From the NCBI RefSeq assembly GCF_019145475.1, contig NZ_JAHTKI010000003.1:248001-312000 (forward strand): a stretch of 64,000 nt of DNA, given 5' to 3'. The first letter of the stretch is position 1, and each line of letters begins with the position of its first letter. The notes below the pieces were generated by a model. The model did not search any database. It worked only from the letters and a program-made list of their open reading frames with translations, and was not told the origin of the DNA. Positions 7,114-17,590 of the stretch are shown one piece after another. The translations under genes and the position numbers were made by a program. The stretch is from Pseudomonas botevensis (GTDB lineage Bacteria; Pseudomonadota; Gammaproteobacteria; Pseudomonadales; Pseudomonadaceae).

Positions 7114-10100
7114 TCAGTTGACCGTGACCTGGCCGAGGGCGGCTTTCGCTTCCTGGGCCTGATGCTCTGGCGCATAGACCTGAGTGAATCGCACCGGCGG
7201 CAGGTTGAACTGGCCTTTCTGCGAGAAGCGCACCAGATGGCGCAGACGCAACTCACCGCTCAGCGCATCCACCGGCACCGCGTAGGCCAGTTGCCCCGGC
7301 TCGAAGCGCGCCTTCTCCAGCGCCGTCGGCTCGGTGCCGTCCTTGCCCTGCAACTTGATGCCCCAGGTGGTGCGCTCAACATCGGCGCCCGGCGGCAGCG
7401 GCACTTCGAGCATGCCGTAGCGCAGCGGTTTCGCCGTTTTGCCGGTGAGGATCACTTCGTCCAGGTACAGACTGTCGCTGGACAGCGGTTTAGTGCCGAC
7501 CGGCTCCAGTTTGAAAGTGAACGCTTCGTCGCCCGGCACCAGACGCGACAAGCGGCGGGTGATGGTCACCGGCACCGGCTCGGCGGCCGGTTGCCGCGTC
7601 TGGAAACTCAGCGCCGCGCGCAGCGGACGCTCTTGAGTGCCGGACACCGACAACACGCTCGGCACTGGCGGGGTGCCCTGCCACGTCCAATACATCTCGC
7701 CGGTCGCCCCGTAGTTTTTCTTCCAGCCTTCGCCCGGTGCCAGTGCGATGGTCGGCGAGGCCTGGGCGATGCTGCGTTGCAGCCAGGTCAGCGCCAGCGC
7801 GCGCTCCAGGGTCGATTGTTGCGGCAGCAGACGTTGCAGCAACGCCGTCGCACGCGCCTGATCGAACGCTTGCAGCGACAAATTCAGCGCCTCGGCAAAC
7901 GGCTGCGAACTGACCGACAGACGCTGTTGCGCGGCGCCCACCTGACGATTGAACGCGTCCGGCAAAGCGACTTTCGACTGCGTTGCCAACGAAGCGGTCA
8001 GCACCCGCGCCGCCGCCAGCCCAAGCGCCGAATCCGGATCGCCCATCACCAGGCTGTATTCGCCGTCGTCCATCAGGGTTTCGGCAGTGCCCTCGCCGGC
8101 CTTCGCCAGATCGTCCATCAAACCGCTGAGCAGGGTGTTGACCGGCAGATGCATCTGTTTGGCGAACGACAGAATCAACGCCCGTTGCAGCAACGGCGTA
8201 TTCGGCGCCTGCTTGGCGTAGACCTCCAGCACCCGCTGCCAATGCTCCGGTGGCAGGGTCAGCTCCAGCACCCGACTGGCGTTCCAGTCGGCGTAGTAGG
8301 CGTAGGCGGTCAGGAATGCATCCGGCTCACCGTCATAACCCCACCAGGTAAAGCTCGCCGACGGTCCGGCCATTTGCACCAGCCGCAGACGGCTGTTCTG
8401 CATGATCAAACGCAGGCGGTCACGGGTCTGCGGACTCGACGCCAGCGACGGATAAGCGATGCTCAGCGGCAGCAAACGGCTGGCGGTCTGTTCGACGCCG
8501 CCGTACGGATAGCTCAGCAGATCATCGAGGGCCGAACGGAACAGCGCTTGCGGGCTGTCGTCCAGGCGCAGGCGAATATCGGTGGCGTCCGCCGGCAGGC
8601 TCAACGGCGTATCGCCGCTCGCCACATCGAGGCTCTGGGCCTGGGTGACTTGCCAGCCTTCGCCGGTCGCGGTCAGGCGCACGGCGAGGGCGTCAGCGGT
8701 CTTGCCGTCCAGCACCAGCTCCGCCGTCCACTCGCCGGTTGCCAGGGCAAACGCGGGCAGCGGCAGGTAATTGATGCCGCTGTTGAGCGTCACCGGCAGA
8801 CGCTGTTCGGCGCCAGCATAGTGAGTCACCAGTTCAGCCTTGACCGGTTTTTCCGCCTGGTTGAACGCGAACACACCAAGTTGCGGCTGATCGCCCTGGC
8901 GGAATTTGCTCGGCCCGCTCCACTTCAGGTACAGCGGTTTTTCCGAGCGGACGAACTGCTTCTTCTGCCCGACCTGACCGTCGTCGGCAATCGCCCGCGC
9001 GGTGATGCGCCAGCGGGTCAGCGAGTCCGGCATCTTGAAGGTGAAACGGGTCTTGCCGTTGGCGTCGGTCAGCAACTCCGGCTGCCACGCGGCGGTGTCG
9101 ACGTCTTCACGACGCGGCCGCTCCAGCACTTTCACCCCGCGTTCGCTGCGATTGGCCTTGCCCGGCGCGCCGGGGCTGCCCGGCAGCGCGACGTCGTAAC
9201 TGATGAACGACAGACTGGCGCTGGTGCGCACGTTGTTGCGACGCGGGTGGTAGAAGAACTGGTCGATGGTCGGCGCGACTTCCGGTTGCAGCGCATAGAC
9301 CATTTCGTCGACCACGCTGACCGTCAGGTGCGCCGGCACCGCTTTGCCGGCGAACAGTGTGGTCAGGTCGACGGTGACGGTGTCGCCCGGCTGATAGACC
9401 GGTTTATCCGTGCTGATCGCCACATCGATCTGCGGCGCGACGACCTTGATCCCGGCGTTCTGGAAGCTGTACTGACCGCCCTTGGTGTAGAGCACGGAGA
9501 AGGTCAGGTTCGGTGCGAAGTTGTCCTTTACCGCAATGCGTGCGCGGTATTGGGTGTCGCTGAGTTTTTCCAGTTTCAACCAGTCGGCACCTTTGGCCAG
9601 CAGCGCGGTGGCTTCGACCTTGTCACGTTCCAGCGACAGCAGCGCATCGCTCACCGGCTCCGGGAAAGTGATCAGCGCCAGCGCTTCGTCGCCGGCCTTG
9701 TACTCGGGTTTGTCGAGGACGATTTCCACGGTGCCCGGTACGGCTTTGACGCCTTCACCAGTGACCGAATGCCCGGTGGCCCCGAGCACCCGGCCATGTT
9801 GATCGTTAAGTGTCAGGTTGTACGTGCCCGGACGCTCGAAGGCCACGCTGAAACCTTTGTCGGTCGCCGCGAGTTTGCCTTCGCCGGTGCTCTGGTCTTC
9901 CAGGCGCACCCAACTGTAGCTGCTCGGGGTCACCGCTTTGGCCTGCTCGCTCCCACCCTCGTTGGCGTAGCTGAACGCAACCTTGTCACCGACTGCACTG
10001 AAACGCTGCGGCGCGCTCAGGCGGAAACTCGCAGCGCCACGGTCGATAAGGATTTCCTTGGTGGTCTTGACCCGATACGCCGCGCCATCGCTGGCGAACA

Positions 10101-11688
10101 CGGTGAGCATGTAACGGCTCGGTTTGTCGGCGGCCGGCAGGTCGAGGCTCGCATTGCCTTTGCTGTCGGTGGTCAGCTCGGTGCTGGTCAGCTCGATCGG
10201 GAATTGCCCGAGGTATTGCAGCTCGTTGTCGACCATCGACAATTGCTGGGCACGCAGGCTCAGGCTCAGTTTGGCGTTCGCCACCGGCTTGCCGTCCGGG
10301 TACAGCAGCACCAGGCTGCCCTTCACCGGCTCGCCGGTGCGGTAATCCTGCTTGGCCAGGTTCAGCGAGATTTCGAAATGCGGCTTGATGTACTCGGCCA
10401 CGCGGAAGGCGCTGCTGTAGGCCTGATCCTTGTAGTTGAACCGGATCTCGTAACCACCGGCCACGGCGTTGTCCGGCAACTGGAAACGACCTTGCGTACC
10501 GGCCTTGGAATCGAGATTCAGATCGAGGCGCTGCAACTCGGTGCCAGTGGCATCGAGCACGCTGACGCTGACATCCGCCGCGCCCGGCGCGACCGAATCC
10601 CGCGCATTCTTGAACTCGCGGCCAACGATTTTCAGCGACACCCAATCCCCCGGCCGGTACAGCGGCCGGTCGGTGAAGGCATAGAGTTTGGTGTCGTAGA
10701 TTTCGCTGTCGTAATAGAAGTTCTCGGAGACGAACACCCCGCCCTCTTCGTCCTCGCCGATCACGAACGAACGCTCGGGGCTGACGTGTTTCAGGCGCAG
10801 CAAACCATCGGTGTCGGTGGCGCCGCTGCTCATCACACCGAGGCCGTCGGTCCACAGCACATTGACCTTCGGCACCGAACTGCCTTCGTGCTTGCGCGCA
10901 GCCCACACCAGCAGTTCATCGCCGGCAATCTTGCTCACCGCCACGGTGTTGGAAACGAAGACCATCGTGGTCGCGCGGTATTTGCCGACCAGCGCTTCAA
11001 CCAGATACAGCCCCGGTTTCAACTGCCCCAGCGGGATATACACGTTGCCCGGCGCGACGCTGACGAACTCACTGGAGGAGCCGGCCAGTTTCACCCCTTC
11101 CGGCGGCTGGATCGGTTTGGCCTGCCACAGTGGATAACGAAACTGACTGACCACCGGCAGACCCGGAATCAGCGCGAATTGCGGTTGCGCGTCGTAAGGC
11201 GTTGGCGCGGCGATGGCATTGCCCATCTTCAGTTCCGGCACTTCCTCGGTGACTTGTTTACGCGATTCGTAGGAAAACGCCCGCTGCATCACCCGACGAG
11301 ACTTGCGATACCAGTTGTCCCACAGGTACGCGAGGGTGTTGGACAGGCCTTCGCCCTTGAACTGACCGTCGCTGACCACCCGATGCAGGTTCTTCTGGCG
11401 CTTGAGGAAGTCCAGCGGCTTGTCGATCCGGTACACGCGGATATCGGCGCCGCCATAAGGCTCCATGCGGAAGCGACGGTAATCGCGACCCGGCGCTTCG
11501 AGACGCACCATCGCCTGTTCGTCGCTGGCGAAGCTGCTGTCGGCCAGCAGGAAGAAACTCTCACCGGACACCGGCGTATAACCGCTCGGCTCCACCGAGT
11601 CTTCGGCGTTGACGGTCGCCAGTGGCAGCAACAGCGCCAGCAGCAAAGGAATTTTTGAGCAAATGCGCAGCATGCGGGCACCGGTCAT
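7114..11688 (-). CDS. magD: Bacterial alpha-2-macroglobulin, YfaS/MagD type
   Basis: The 1524-residue periplasmic protein has a signal peptide (cut near ATVNA, about residue 27), a run of MG-type beta domains and a C-terminal bait/TED-like and receptor-like region. It matches E. coli YfaS and P. aeruginosa MagD (PA4489) in size. MagD is reported to bind neutrophil elastase, to undergo cleavage and to be controlled through RetS and RsmA. The thioester CxEQ of eukaryotic and type I bacterial macroglobulins is replaced by GGVEQ (Val1065), as expected for the thioester-lacking YfaS branch, so covalent trapping is not possible. The ATG at 11688 overlaps the magC stop in ATGA, which decides the start although the frame is open further upstream. 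Confidence 0.95.
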   Translation of the reverse strand: MTGARMLRICSKIPLLLALLLPLATVNAEDSVEPSGYTPVSGESFFLLADSSFASDEQAMVRLEAPGRDYRRFRMEPYGGADIRVYRIDKPLDFLKRQKNLHRVVSDGQFKGEGLSNTLAYLWDNWYRKSRRVMQRAFSYESRKQVTEEVPELKMGNAIAAPTPYDAQPQFALIPGLPVVSQFRYPLWQAKPIQPPEGVKLAGSSSEFVSVAPGNVYIPLGQLKPGLYLVEALVGKYRATTMVFVSNTVAVSKIAGDELLVWAARKHEGSSVPKVNVLWTDGLGVMSSGATDTDGLLRLKHVSPERSFVIGEDEEGGVFVSENFYYDSEIYDTKLYAFTDRPLYRPGDWVSLKIVGREFKNARDSVAPGAADVSVSVLDATGTELQRLDLNLDSKAGTQGRFQLPDNAVAGGYEIRFNYKDQAYSSAFRVAEYIKPHFEISLNLAKQDYRTGEPVKGSLVLLYPDGKPVANAKLSLSLRAQQLSMVDNELQYLGQFPIELTSTELTTDSKGNASLDLPAADKPSRYMLTVFASDGAAYRVKTTKEILIDRGAASFRLSAPQRFSAVGDKVAFSYANEGGSEQAKAVTPSSYSWVRLEDQSTGEGKLAATDKGFSVAFERPGTYNLTLNDQHGRVLGATGHSVTGEGVKAVPGTVEIVLDKPEYKAGDEALALITFPEPVSDALLSLERDKVEATALLAKGADWLKLEKLSDTQYRARIAVKDNFAPNLTFSVLYTKGGQYSFQNAGIKVVAPQIDVAISTDKPVYQPGDTVTVDLTTLFAGKAVPAHLTVSVVDEMVYALQPEVAPTIDQFFYHPRRNNVRTSASLSFISYDVALPGSPGAPGKANRSERGVKVLERPRREDVDTAAWQPELLTDANGKTRFTFKMPDSLTRWRITARAIADDGQVGQKKQFVRSEKPLYLKWSGPSKFRQGDQPQLGVFAFNQAEKPVKAELVTHYAGAEQRLPVTLNSGINYLPLPAFALATGEWTAELVLDGKTADALAVRLTATGEGWQVTQAQSLDVASGDTPLSLPADATDIRLRLDDSPQALFRSALDDLLSYPYGGVEQTASRLLPLSIAYPSLASSPQTRDRLRLIMQNSRLRLVQMAGPSASFTWWGYDGEPDAFLTAYAYYADWNASRVLELTLPPEHWQRVLEVYAKQAPNTPLLQRALILSFAKQMHLPVNTLLSGLMDDLAKAGEGTAETLMDDGEYSLVMGDPDSALGLAAARVLTASLATQSKVALPDAFNRQVGAAQQRLSVSSQPFAEALNLSLQAFDQARATALLQRLLPQQSTLERALALTWLQRSIAQASPTIALAPGEGWKKNYGATGEMYWTWQGTPPVPSVLSVSGTQERPLRAALSFQTRQPAAEPVPVTITRRLSRLVPGDEAFTFKLEPVGTKPLSSDSLYLDEVILTGKTAKPLRYGMLEVPLPPGADVERTTWGIKLQGKDGTEPTALEKARFEPGQLAYAVPVDALSGELRLRHLVRFSQKGQFNLPPVRFTQVYAPEHQAQEAKAALGQVTVN

Positions 11689-12323
11689 TGGGTGAGAAAG
11701 TTCAGTCGATAGACGCCGATGAAGTTGGGGTTGGCTGCGTCGGGTATCCATCGGGTGTCCTTCCATGTCATGAGTTGTTGCAGGCTTGCCGAACGCATGC
11801 CGTTGTCGGTGGGGGTCGTGGTGCCGGTGTGATAGGCGATGTAGCGGCCCATCCAGATCATCAGGTGCTGGTCGTCGCCCTGATCGAAAAACATCAGATC
11901 GCCGGGACGTGCCTGGGACACGTCGCGGCCGACCAGATGACTGTTGAACTGAATCAACTTGATCGCGTTGACGTACGGCCCGACCTTGCCGCCGCCCTGC
12001 TGCCATTGCTGGGCGAGCTTGCGTTGCTCGCTGCTCAGCGACAGCTCCGGCGGCAGGTAACGATTGGACAGGCCATTGCTGCGCAGCCATTTGTCGTCAT
12101 GGACTTTCAGCGCTTCATTGGCGGCGAAACGCACCAGGCCCGCGCAGTCCTGCTGATACCAGCGCGGGCTCGGCCCCTGGCTCAATTGCTCCTGGGCGAT
12201 GCGCACGAACCAGGCGCGGAACACCTGCGACTGTGCCGGGTCCAGTGCGGGCGCTTCAGTCGCGCGGACAGTGGCGCTCAACAGCAGCGCCAGCAGGCCA
12301 AGGCTGCGGATCAGTGTCGTCAC
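11685..12323 (-). CDS. magC: DUF1175 protein, NlpC/P60-like, MagC/YfaT
   Basis: This 212-residue exported protein corresponds to YfaT. The sequence [12 protein letters not shown] (Cys60), RPGDLMFF and QHLMIWMG (His153), then YHTG (His165), follows the Cys-His-His order of NlpC/P60 (C40) peptidases. It may cleave cell-wall peptides or related amide bonds, although it is catalogued only as DUF1175. The GTG at 12323 overlaps the preceding stop as GTGA and has GGAAA 5 bases upstream; ATG at 12335 or 12350 in the same frame is possible. Its 3' end overlaps magD by 4 bases, so it is translated within the mag operon. Confidence 0.85.
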   Translation of the reverse strand: MTTLIRSLGLLALLLSATVRATEAPALDPAQSQVFRAWFVRIAQEQLSQGPSPRWYQQDCAGLVRFAANEALKVHDDKWLRSNGLSNRYLPPELSLSSEQRKLAQQWQQGGGKVGPYVNAIKLIQFNSHLVGRDVSQARPGDLMFFDQGDDQHLMIWMGRYIAYHTGTTTPTDNGMRSASLQQLMTWKDTRWIPDAANPNFIGVYRLNFLTQ

Positions 12324-14032
12324 AGCGCTTTCCATTCCAGCGGCAGCCATTGCCAGTGGCCGTCAGGCTCGCTGCCTTCGGGCAGGGTCAGGGCGTATTT
12401 GCCGTAGCCGCCGAGTGTGCGCAGCTTAGGGATCAGGTAGGTTTGCGCGGCGTTGTAGAACACCGGCTCCATGTCCTGCGGCAGGCTGTCGAGGGTTTCC
12501 TGCTGCATCAGTTGGGCGATGGAGTCCGGGCCGAAGTAGATCGGCATCAGCACATCCTTCGGCAACACGTCGGCCATCGGCGGGAAACGCTTGTCGAGGG
12601 TGCCGAGGGCCTTGTCGACCAGTTTGTCGTCGAGGGAAAACAGCAGCGTCGAACCATGCCGGGCGAGGCTGACTTTCATGAAGGCGCGACCACTGATCGC
12701 GTCCGGGTTCTCGGCATCCTTGGCCGCGTACTGGCCGAAGTTCGAGCTGACCTGGCGCTGCCACAGGTGGCTTGGGCCTTGTTGCTTCTCGACCACCGGG
12801 AACGCATGTTCATCGACATTGCTCTCGTAGGCGCCAACCATCGAACCGAACAGCGTGCCGAGGTCGCCATCGAGCTGACTGCTGTCCTCGTCCTTCAGGC
12901 TGGCGACCAGCAATGGCGTGTACAGCCGCGAGTCGGCGTACCAGCACAGGCCCGCCGCGCCGGCCACATGCTCGGTGAGCTTCTGCGCCACCGCTTCGTC
13001 GGCGCCAAGCTTCACCAGCAACGGTTTCTGCGGTTCGGCGGCGACCGGCAGGGTCACGCAGGCACTGGCGCCCAGCGGCATGGCCTGCCAGACCGGTTTG
13101 AAGTCGAAGTCCGGCTGGTCTTCCAGTTCATCCATGGCGAGAAAGCTGTGCCAGCCCTTGTCATCCATGTCGAAACGCACGCCGGCGAAGTTCGGAATGA
13201 AACGCTGGTAACCCATTGCCAGCACGCTTGAGTTGACCGACAGGCGTTGTTTGATTTCCGGGGTTTTGGCCGGCAGGCCGAACGCTTCGGGGAACAGTTT
13301 TTCGCCGCTGAGCAGCGCCGCCAGCGCTTGCGGCGAGACATGGCCCGGCTCGTCAGAAGGGCCGCTGTCCGGCTCGTAGTATTTGGCCGGGTTCGACAGC
13401 ACCACCAGTTTGTTGCCGTGAGAGGCGAACAGCAGCGATTTGCTGGCGTTATAGCTGAGCTGGTACAGCGCCACGCTGTCGCCGCCGACCTTGAGTTCGC
13501 CCAACTGGCTCAGTTGCGAATCATCCAGCGCCACTTTCGCCAATGGCTCCAGCACTTTGGCCAGGCCGCCGCGATCCATCACCAGCAGAAAATCCTTCAA
13601 GCGCCCGTCAGCCCCGCGCCACAGTGCGACGTCCGCCGGTTGGTCGAAGAGTTGCTCGATCAGGCTGTCCTGCAACTTCAGGTCGTGTTCGTAGATGATC
13701 CGGCGCAGGCTGCCGATCAGGCCGAGGCGATCGGCGTGGGTTTCGTAATAGAAAACGAAATCTTCGGTGAGCGTGGCCTTGAGGAACGGCACCGCCAGCA
13801 GGTCCTTGGGCAACTGGCTCAGGGAGCGGGTTTCCAGCAGGGCGTCCGGGCGGCTCAGGCCGAGCTTGTCACTGGCCAGCTCCGCCGGCGGCGCCTTCGG
13901 CTTGTGCATAAACCAGCCAAGACCACCGGCCACGCCAGCCACCAGGCACAGCCCGGCCAACAGCAACGGCCAGCGCCGGGGAGATTGGCCGGCAGGTGTC
14001 GGGACGGCCGGAGAAGCAGCGTTATCACTCAT
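12320..14032 (-). CDS. magB: DUF2138 protein, MagB/YfaA-like
   Basis: The 570-residue product has one N-terminal membrane segment (about residues 21-43, [20 protein letters not shown]) and a large periplasmic domain rich in acidic and leucine residues. It matches the YfaA (DUF2138) family by size and operon position. In P. aeruginosa MagB is part of the inner-membrane MagD complex; an anchoring role fits the single membrane segment. I chose ATG 14032, giving the start MSDNAASP; a GTG 6 bases upstream is in frame and cannot be excluded. It follows the first DUF2135 gene by about 38 bases and overlaps magC by 4 bases. Confidence 0.85.
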   Translation of the reverse strand: MSDNAASPAVPTPAGQSPRRWPLLLAGLCLVAGVAGGLGWFMHKPKAPPAELASDKLGLSRPDALLETRSLSQLPKDLLAVPFLKATLTEDFVFYYETHADRLGLIGSLRRIIYEHDLKLQDSLIEQLFDQPADVALWRGADGRLKDFLLVMDRGGLAKVLEPLAKVALDDSQLSQLGELKVGGDSVALYQLSYNASKSLLFASHGNKLVVLSNPAKYYEPDSGPSDEPGHVSPQALAALLSGEKLFPEAFGLPAKTPEIKQRLSVNSSVLAMGYQRFIPNFAGVRFDMDDKGWHSFLAMDELEDQPDFDFKPVWQAMPLGASACVTLPVAAEPQKPLLVKLGADEAVAQKLTEHVAGAAGLCWYADSRLYTPLLVASLKDEDSSQLDGDLGTLFGSMVGAYESNVDEHAFPVVEKQQGPSHLWQRQVSSNFGQYAAKDAENPDAISGRAFMKVSLARHGSTLLFSLDDKLVDKALGTLDKRFPPMADVLPKDVLMPIYFGPDSIAQLMQQETLDSLPQDMEPVFYNAAQTYLIPKLRTLGGYGKYALTLPEGSEPDGHWQWLPLEWKAL

Positions 14033-14070
14033 GTTCACAAAACCCGAAGTTCATCCGTGGAGCGGGATGC

Positions 14071-14862
14071 TTAATAGTTGAAAGTCTTGACCAGCAGCAG
14101 ATCACCGATGGCCCGCAGGGGCACGATGAACGTTTCGCGTTTTTCGTCGACGGTGTTTTCGTTGAGCACCAGCGTGATTTGCGAGGTGATGACCTCGTTC
14201 TGGTTGCTGGTCTCCTCGAAGTTATAGCCGCCGTTGCCGAAGTTGCCCCAATAGTTGACGTAAACCAGATAAGTGCCATGCAGCGGCGCGGTCATGGTGA
14301 ACATTTCCGGGCCGGGGCCGTCGACACCGTCCGGGTCGAGGCCGCCGCCATTGCTCATGGCCGGCCGCGCCCAAAAGGCGTGCTGGCCGTCAGGCGTAAT
14401 GACGTGCAGGTCAAGTTCGGCTTTAGGATCGTCCCAGCCCAGCACCACGCGGATTCGCGCCGGGGTGCGCAAATTGTTGGCTTCGTAGAATTGCACGCGC
14501 TTGAGCGACTGGCCCTCGGCGCTGATCACTTCGACGCTGTTGGAGCCGGCGCCGAACGCATACGGCCGGGCGAAACGCCCCTCGTCGTCGGTGTACAGGT
14601 TCAGTGGATTGCCATTGACCGCCAGGCTGTGGGGCGGGCGCATGTGACCGATGGCCTTGAGCTGGCCCTGGATCATCGTGCGATTGCGTTGAATGCCGCG
14701 ATCAATGGGCGGCGTCGGGTAGGCGACCTGCGGATTTTCCGTGCGGTCGAGCAAGCCGTGATAACGCCAGCCGCCCACCGGCTCGGACAGCTCGGCACTT
14801 GGCGCAGCCAGCAGCGCGGGCGCGCAGGCAAGCCCGATCAGCAGCAAAAGAAATGAACGCAT
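14071..14862 (-). CDS. magA: DUF2135 periplasmic protein, MagA-like
   Basis: This is the first gene of the mag operon: a 263-residue exported protein (signal peptide about residues 1-19, cut near LLA-APS) of the DUF2135/YfaP family. It shares with the last gene of the operon the elements EPVGGWRY, GSNSVEVIS, ELDLHVITPDGQH and TYLVYVNYWG, showing that the two arose by duplication. The start has an excellent AGGAGG ribosome site 7 bases upstream. In P. aeruginosa the equivalent protein (MagA, PA4492) is found with MagD and MagB in an inner-membrane complex. Molecular function is unknown. Confidence 0.87.
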   Translation of the reverse strand: MRSFLLLLIGLACAPALLAAPSAELSEPVGGWRYHGLLDRTENPQVAYPTPPIDRGIQRNRTMIQGQLKAIGHMRPPHSLAVNGNPLNLYTDDEGRFARPYAFGAGSNSVEVISAEGQSLKRVQFYEANNLRTPARIRVVLGWDDPKAELDLHVITPDGQHAFWARPAMSNGGGLDPDGVDGPGPEMFTMTAPLHGTYLVYVNYWGNFGNGGYNFEETSNQNEVITSQITLVLNENTVDEKRETFIVPLRAIGDLLLVKTFNY

Positions 14863-14971
14863 GTAACGCCTCCTGCCATGCCTGAACGAAACCTTGCACC
14901 CGATCCTCGGCGCTTCACAGCGGTCAACCCTGCGTTTCGTCTGAAAGACCCGTGACTATCGGGTCGTAGAA

Positions 14972-15007
14972 GGCGCGAAGATTAGCGATTCGGCAGTTTT
15001 TTAACAA
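14972..15007 (-). promoter_or_regulatory. Probable sigma-70 promoter of the mag operon
   Basis: On the minus strand TTGTTA (complement of 15002-15007) and TAATCT (complement of 14979-14984) are separated by exactly 17 bases. The predicted start near 14972 gives a leader of about 110 bases ahead of magA. The leader contains GGA triplets, including AGGAGG at the ribosome site and CGAGGATCG further up, and an ACCCG/CGGGT hairpin. Confidence 0.6.
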
Positions 15008-15055
15008 TCGGATACATCTGGATCTGCGGTGGGAATCACGCCACCGGATAGACAC

Positions 15056-15118
15056 TGAGCCGAATAGGCGTCATATTCGGCTCACAAAATGAGCCGAATA
15101 ACTTATTTATTCGGCTCA
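15056..15118. promoter_or_regulatory. Two tandem perfect palindromes in front of fic
   Basis: The half-site TGAGCCGAATA occurs at 15056-15066 and 15090-15100. Its exact complement TATTCGGCTCA occurs at 15074-15084 and 15108-15118. Each palindrome has 11-base arms and a 7-base spacer, and the two units repeat with a 34-base period; the inner arms form a third palindrome with a 5-base spacer. The array ends 22 bases before the fic start codon, so it probably overlaps the promoter. The likely ligand is a dimeric DNA-binding protein, perhaps the Fic protein itself through its C-terminal HTH. Confidence 0.85.
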
Positions 15119-15140
15119 CGCACTCAGGACAAGCATTTGA

Positions 15141-16286
15141 ATGGCAACTCTCTGGATCTGGCAGCAGCCCGACTGGCCCGACTTCAACTGGCAGACAGAA
15201 CGCCTCGCTTCGTTGTTGCGCGAATGCGTACAGGCGCAAGGTCAACTGATGGGTATGGCCGGATCAGTGAGCAAATCCTTGAGTGCCCAGACGGAACTTG
15301 ATGCCCTGCTGCAAAACATCGTGACCTCCTCGGCCATCGAGGGCGAGCAACTGAATGTCGGTTCAGTGCGTTCGTCGCTGGCTCGACGTTTGGGCCTGGA
15401 GCTACTCGATGGCGATAAGGTCAGTCAACGTAGCGAAGGGCTGGCACAACTGATGTTCGACGCCACCCGGCGCTTCTCCGAACCGCTGACGACAGACCGC
15501 CTGCTGGAATGGCATGGGTGGTTGTTTCCAAATCAGGACGAAGGACTTTTCTCACGCCCGATCAATGTCGGTGAATTGCGCGGTGATGAGCCAATGCAAG
15601 TGGTGTCCGGCCGTATCGATCGGCCCACCGTGCATTTCGAAGCGCCCCCCCGTCAAGGCCTCGAACGGCAACTGGAGCAATTCCTCGAGTGGTTCGAAAC
15701 CAGCCAGAGCCAGTCAACGCTGGATCCCTTGTTGCGCGCAGGTATCGCTCACTTCTGGTTCGTCACATTGCACCCGTTCGACGACGGTAACGGTCGCCTC
15801 ACCCGCACGATCACCGATCTGGCACTGGCTCAGGGCGAAGCCCAGGCCATCCGCTTCTACGCTATGTCAGCCAGCATTCTCGATGATCGCGCCGGTTACT
15901 ACCGGATACTGGAGTCAAGCCAGAAAGCCACGCTGGACATCACCGCATGGCTCATGTGGTTTCTGCAGACGCTGTTGCAAAGCCTGCAACAGGCGATCGC
16001 ACGGATTGAAAGCGTGCTGGGCAAGACCCGGTTCTGGCAGGCCCACCGTACGTCGGAGCTTTCGACGGAACAGATCAAAGTGCTCAATCGCTTGCTCGAC
16101 GGCGGTGAGCGCAGCTTCGAGCACGGCATCAGCGCGGCGCAGTATCAGTCCGTGGCGAAAGTGTCCAAAGCCACGGCGACCCGCCATCTGGCGGAGTTGC
16201 TGGAAAAGGGTTGCCTGCAACGCTTGCCGGGAGGCGGACGCAGTACGCGCTATCAGATCGCTTACCCGGATCGGGCCTTGAATTGA
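15141..16286 (+). CDS. Fic family protein with C-terminal winged HTH
   Basis: Fic proteins transfer AMP or another nucleotide part to hydroxyl groups of target proteins. The 381-residue product has a DUF4172-type N-terminus starting WIWQQPDWPDF and then an inhibitory helix motif SSAIEGE (about residues 63-69), matching the S/T-x-x-x-E-G/N consensus. The canonical active site HPFDDGNGRLTR lies at about 211-222. Residues about 310-370 hold a helix-turn-helix (VSKATATRHLAELLEKGCL). The enzyme is thus complete and N-terminally autoinhibited. No separate antitoxin gene adjoins it. The palindrome array just upstream suggests autoregulation by the HTH domain. Confidence 0.92.
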   Translation: MATLWIWQQPDWPDFNWQTERLASLLRECVQAQGQLMGMAGSVSKSLSAQTELDALLQNIVTSSAIEGEQLNVGSVRSSLARRLGLELLDGDKVSQRSEGLAQLMFDATRRFSEPLTTDRLLEWHGWLFPNQDEGLFSRPINVGELRGDEPMQVVSGRIDRPTVHFEAPPRQGLERQLEQFLEWFETSQSQSTLDPLLRAGIAHFWFVTLHPFDDGNGRLTRTITDLALAQGEAQAIRFYAMSASILDDRAGYYRILESSQKATLDITAWLMWFLQTLLQSLQQAIARIESVLGKTRFWQAHRTSELSTEQIKVLNRLLDGGERSFEHGISAAQYQSVAKVSKATATRHLAELLEKGCLQRLPGGGRSTRYQIAYPDRALN

Positions 16287-16372
16287 GGCTTTTTGGCGGG
16301 GGCGCTCATTTGCCCATAAACCCCCTATCTGCTAGTGTCGCGCCGGTTTAACGTCAACCGGAATTAGCCGCT

Positions 16373-16615
16373 ATGGCCCGCAAAAAAGCTGCACTGGATT
16401 TCGAACAATCCCTCGCCGACCTGCAAACGCTGGTGGAGCGTCTGGAGAATGGTGAATTGTCGCTGGAGGACTCGCTGACCGCTTTCGAGCAGGGCATCGG
16501 TCTGACCCGTGACTGCCAGGCGGCGCTGGCCCAGGCCGAGCAGAAAGTCCAGGTGTTGCTGGAGCGCGATGGCGAACTGGCGGAAGAACCCTTCGATGCG
16601 GATCAGCCAGAATGA
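16373..16615 (+). CDS. xseB: Exodeoxyribonuclease VII small subunit
   Basis: This 80-residue helical protein joins XseA to form exonuclease VII, which degrades single-stranded DNA during repair. The sequence [26 protein letters not shown] is the family signature. It overlaps ispA by ATGA, the arrangement usual in proteobacteria (xseB-ispA-dxs), so the three genes are probably co-transcribed. The large subunit gene is not in this window. Confidence 0.96.
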   Translation: MARKKAALDFEQSLADLQTLVERLENGELSLEDSLTAFEQGIGLTRDCQAALAQAEQKVQVLLERDGELAEEPFDADQPE

Positions 16616-17499
16616 TTGCAGCGTATTCGGCCACCAGCCAGGCGCGGGTCAACGCCGCCCTGGAGCTTCTGTTCAAAGCACCGCTGCCGGAACTGGCGCG
16701 TCTTTACGAGGCCATGCACTACAGCGTGATGATCGGCGGCAAACGGGTGCGTCCACTGCTGGCCTATGCCGCGTGCGAAGCCCTCGGCGGCAAGGCCGAA
16801 CAGGCCAACGGCGCGGCGTGCGCGTTGGAGCTGATCCACGCGTATTCGCTGGTGCACGATGATTTGCCGGCGATGGACGACGACGATCTGCGTCGCGGCC
16901 AGCCAACCACTCACAAGAAATTCGATGAAGCTTGCGCGATCCTGGCCGGCGACGGCTTGCAGAGCCTGGCATTCAGCGCCCTGCTCGACCCGCGTCTGAG
17001 CGATCTGAGCGCGGACATCCGCCTGCAACAGGTCACGGCGCTGGCGCACGCTGCGGGCCCGGCCGGCATGGTCGGCGGTCAGGCCATCGACCTCGGTTCG
17101 GTCGGCCTCAAGCTTGATCAGAAAGCGCTGGAACAGATGCACCGGCACAAGACCGGCGCGCTGATCGAAGTCAGCGTCAAACTCGGCGCCCTGGCCAGCG
17201 GCCGTGCCGAGAAGGACGAGCTCAAGTCCCTGCAGACTTATGCACAGGCCATCGGTCTGGCGTTCCAGGTGCAGGACGACATTCTCGACGTCGAAAGCGA
17301 TACCGAAACCCTCGGCAAACGCCAGGGCGCCGACATCGCCCGCGACAAACCCACCTACCCGGCCCTGCTCGGCCTCGATGCGGCCAAGGCCTACGCCTTG
17401 GAACTGCGTGATCAGGCCCTGCACGCACTGCGACCGTTTGACGCGGCCGCCGAACCCTTGCGCGATCTGGCCCGGTATATCGTCGATCGCCGCCACTGA
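16612..17499 (+). CDS. ispA: Farnesyl diphosphate synthase
   Basis: The 295-residue enzyme condenses isopentenyl diphosphate with dimethylallyl and then geranyl diphosphate to give farnesyl diphosphate for quinones and undecaprenyl phosphate. The first aspartate-rich motif [10 protein letters not shown] lies at about residues 83-92 and the second, DDILD, near residue 220. The GGKRVRP substrate-binding segment is at about 42-48. Length and motifs are complete. It starts within the xseB stop (ATGA) and is followed after 91 bases by dxs. Confidence 0.97.
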   Translation: MIAAYSATSQARVNAALELLFKAPLPELARLYEAMHYSVMIGGKRVRPLLAYAACEALGGKAEQANGAACALELIHAYSLVHDDLPAMDDDDLRRGQPTTHKKFDEACAILAGDGLQSLAFSALLDPRLSDLSADIRLQQVTALAHAAGPAGMVGGQAIDLGSVGLKLDQKALEQMHRHKTGALIEVSVKLGALASGRAEKDELKSLQTYAQAIGLAFQVQDDILDVESDTETLGKRQGADIARDKPTYPALLGLDAAKAYALELRDQALHALRPFDAAAEPLRDLARYIVDRRH

Positions 17500-17590
17500 A
17501 GGCGATTGCGCCAAAAAAGACCAACGCGTGGGCAGGGGGCGATGCATCAGGTAAACTGCCGCATCTTTTATACCTATAACGATTCGCCTG

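Noticed and set aside
7111..11658. A 1515-codon open frame on the plus strand opposite magD
   Set aside because: Its translation is Arg/His/Gln/Val-rich without any domain. It mirrors the codon pattern of magD, a usual antisense artefact in high G+C genes.
15056..15118. A CRISPR-like array in front of fic
   Set aside because: The repeats are 11-base alternating inverted half-sites with 5-7-base spacers, not direct repeats with unique 30-base spacers. No cas genes are present.
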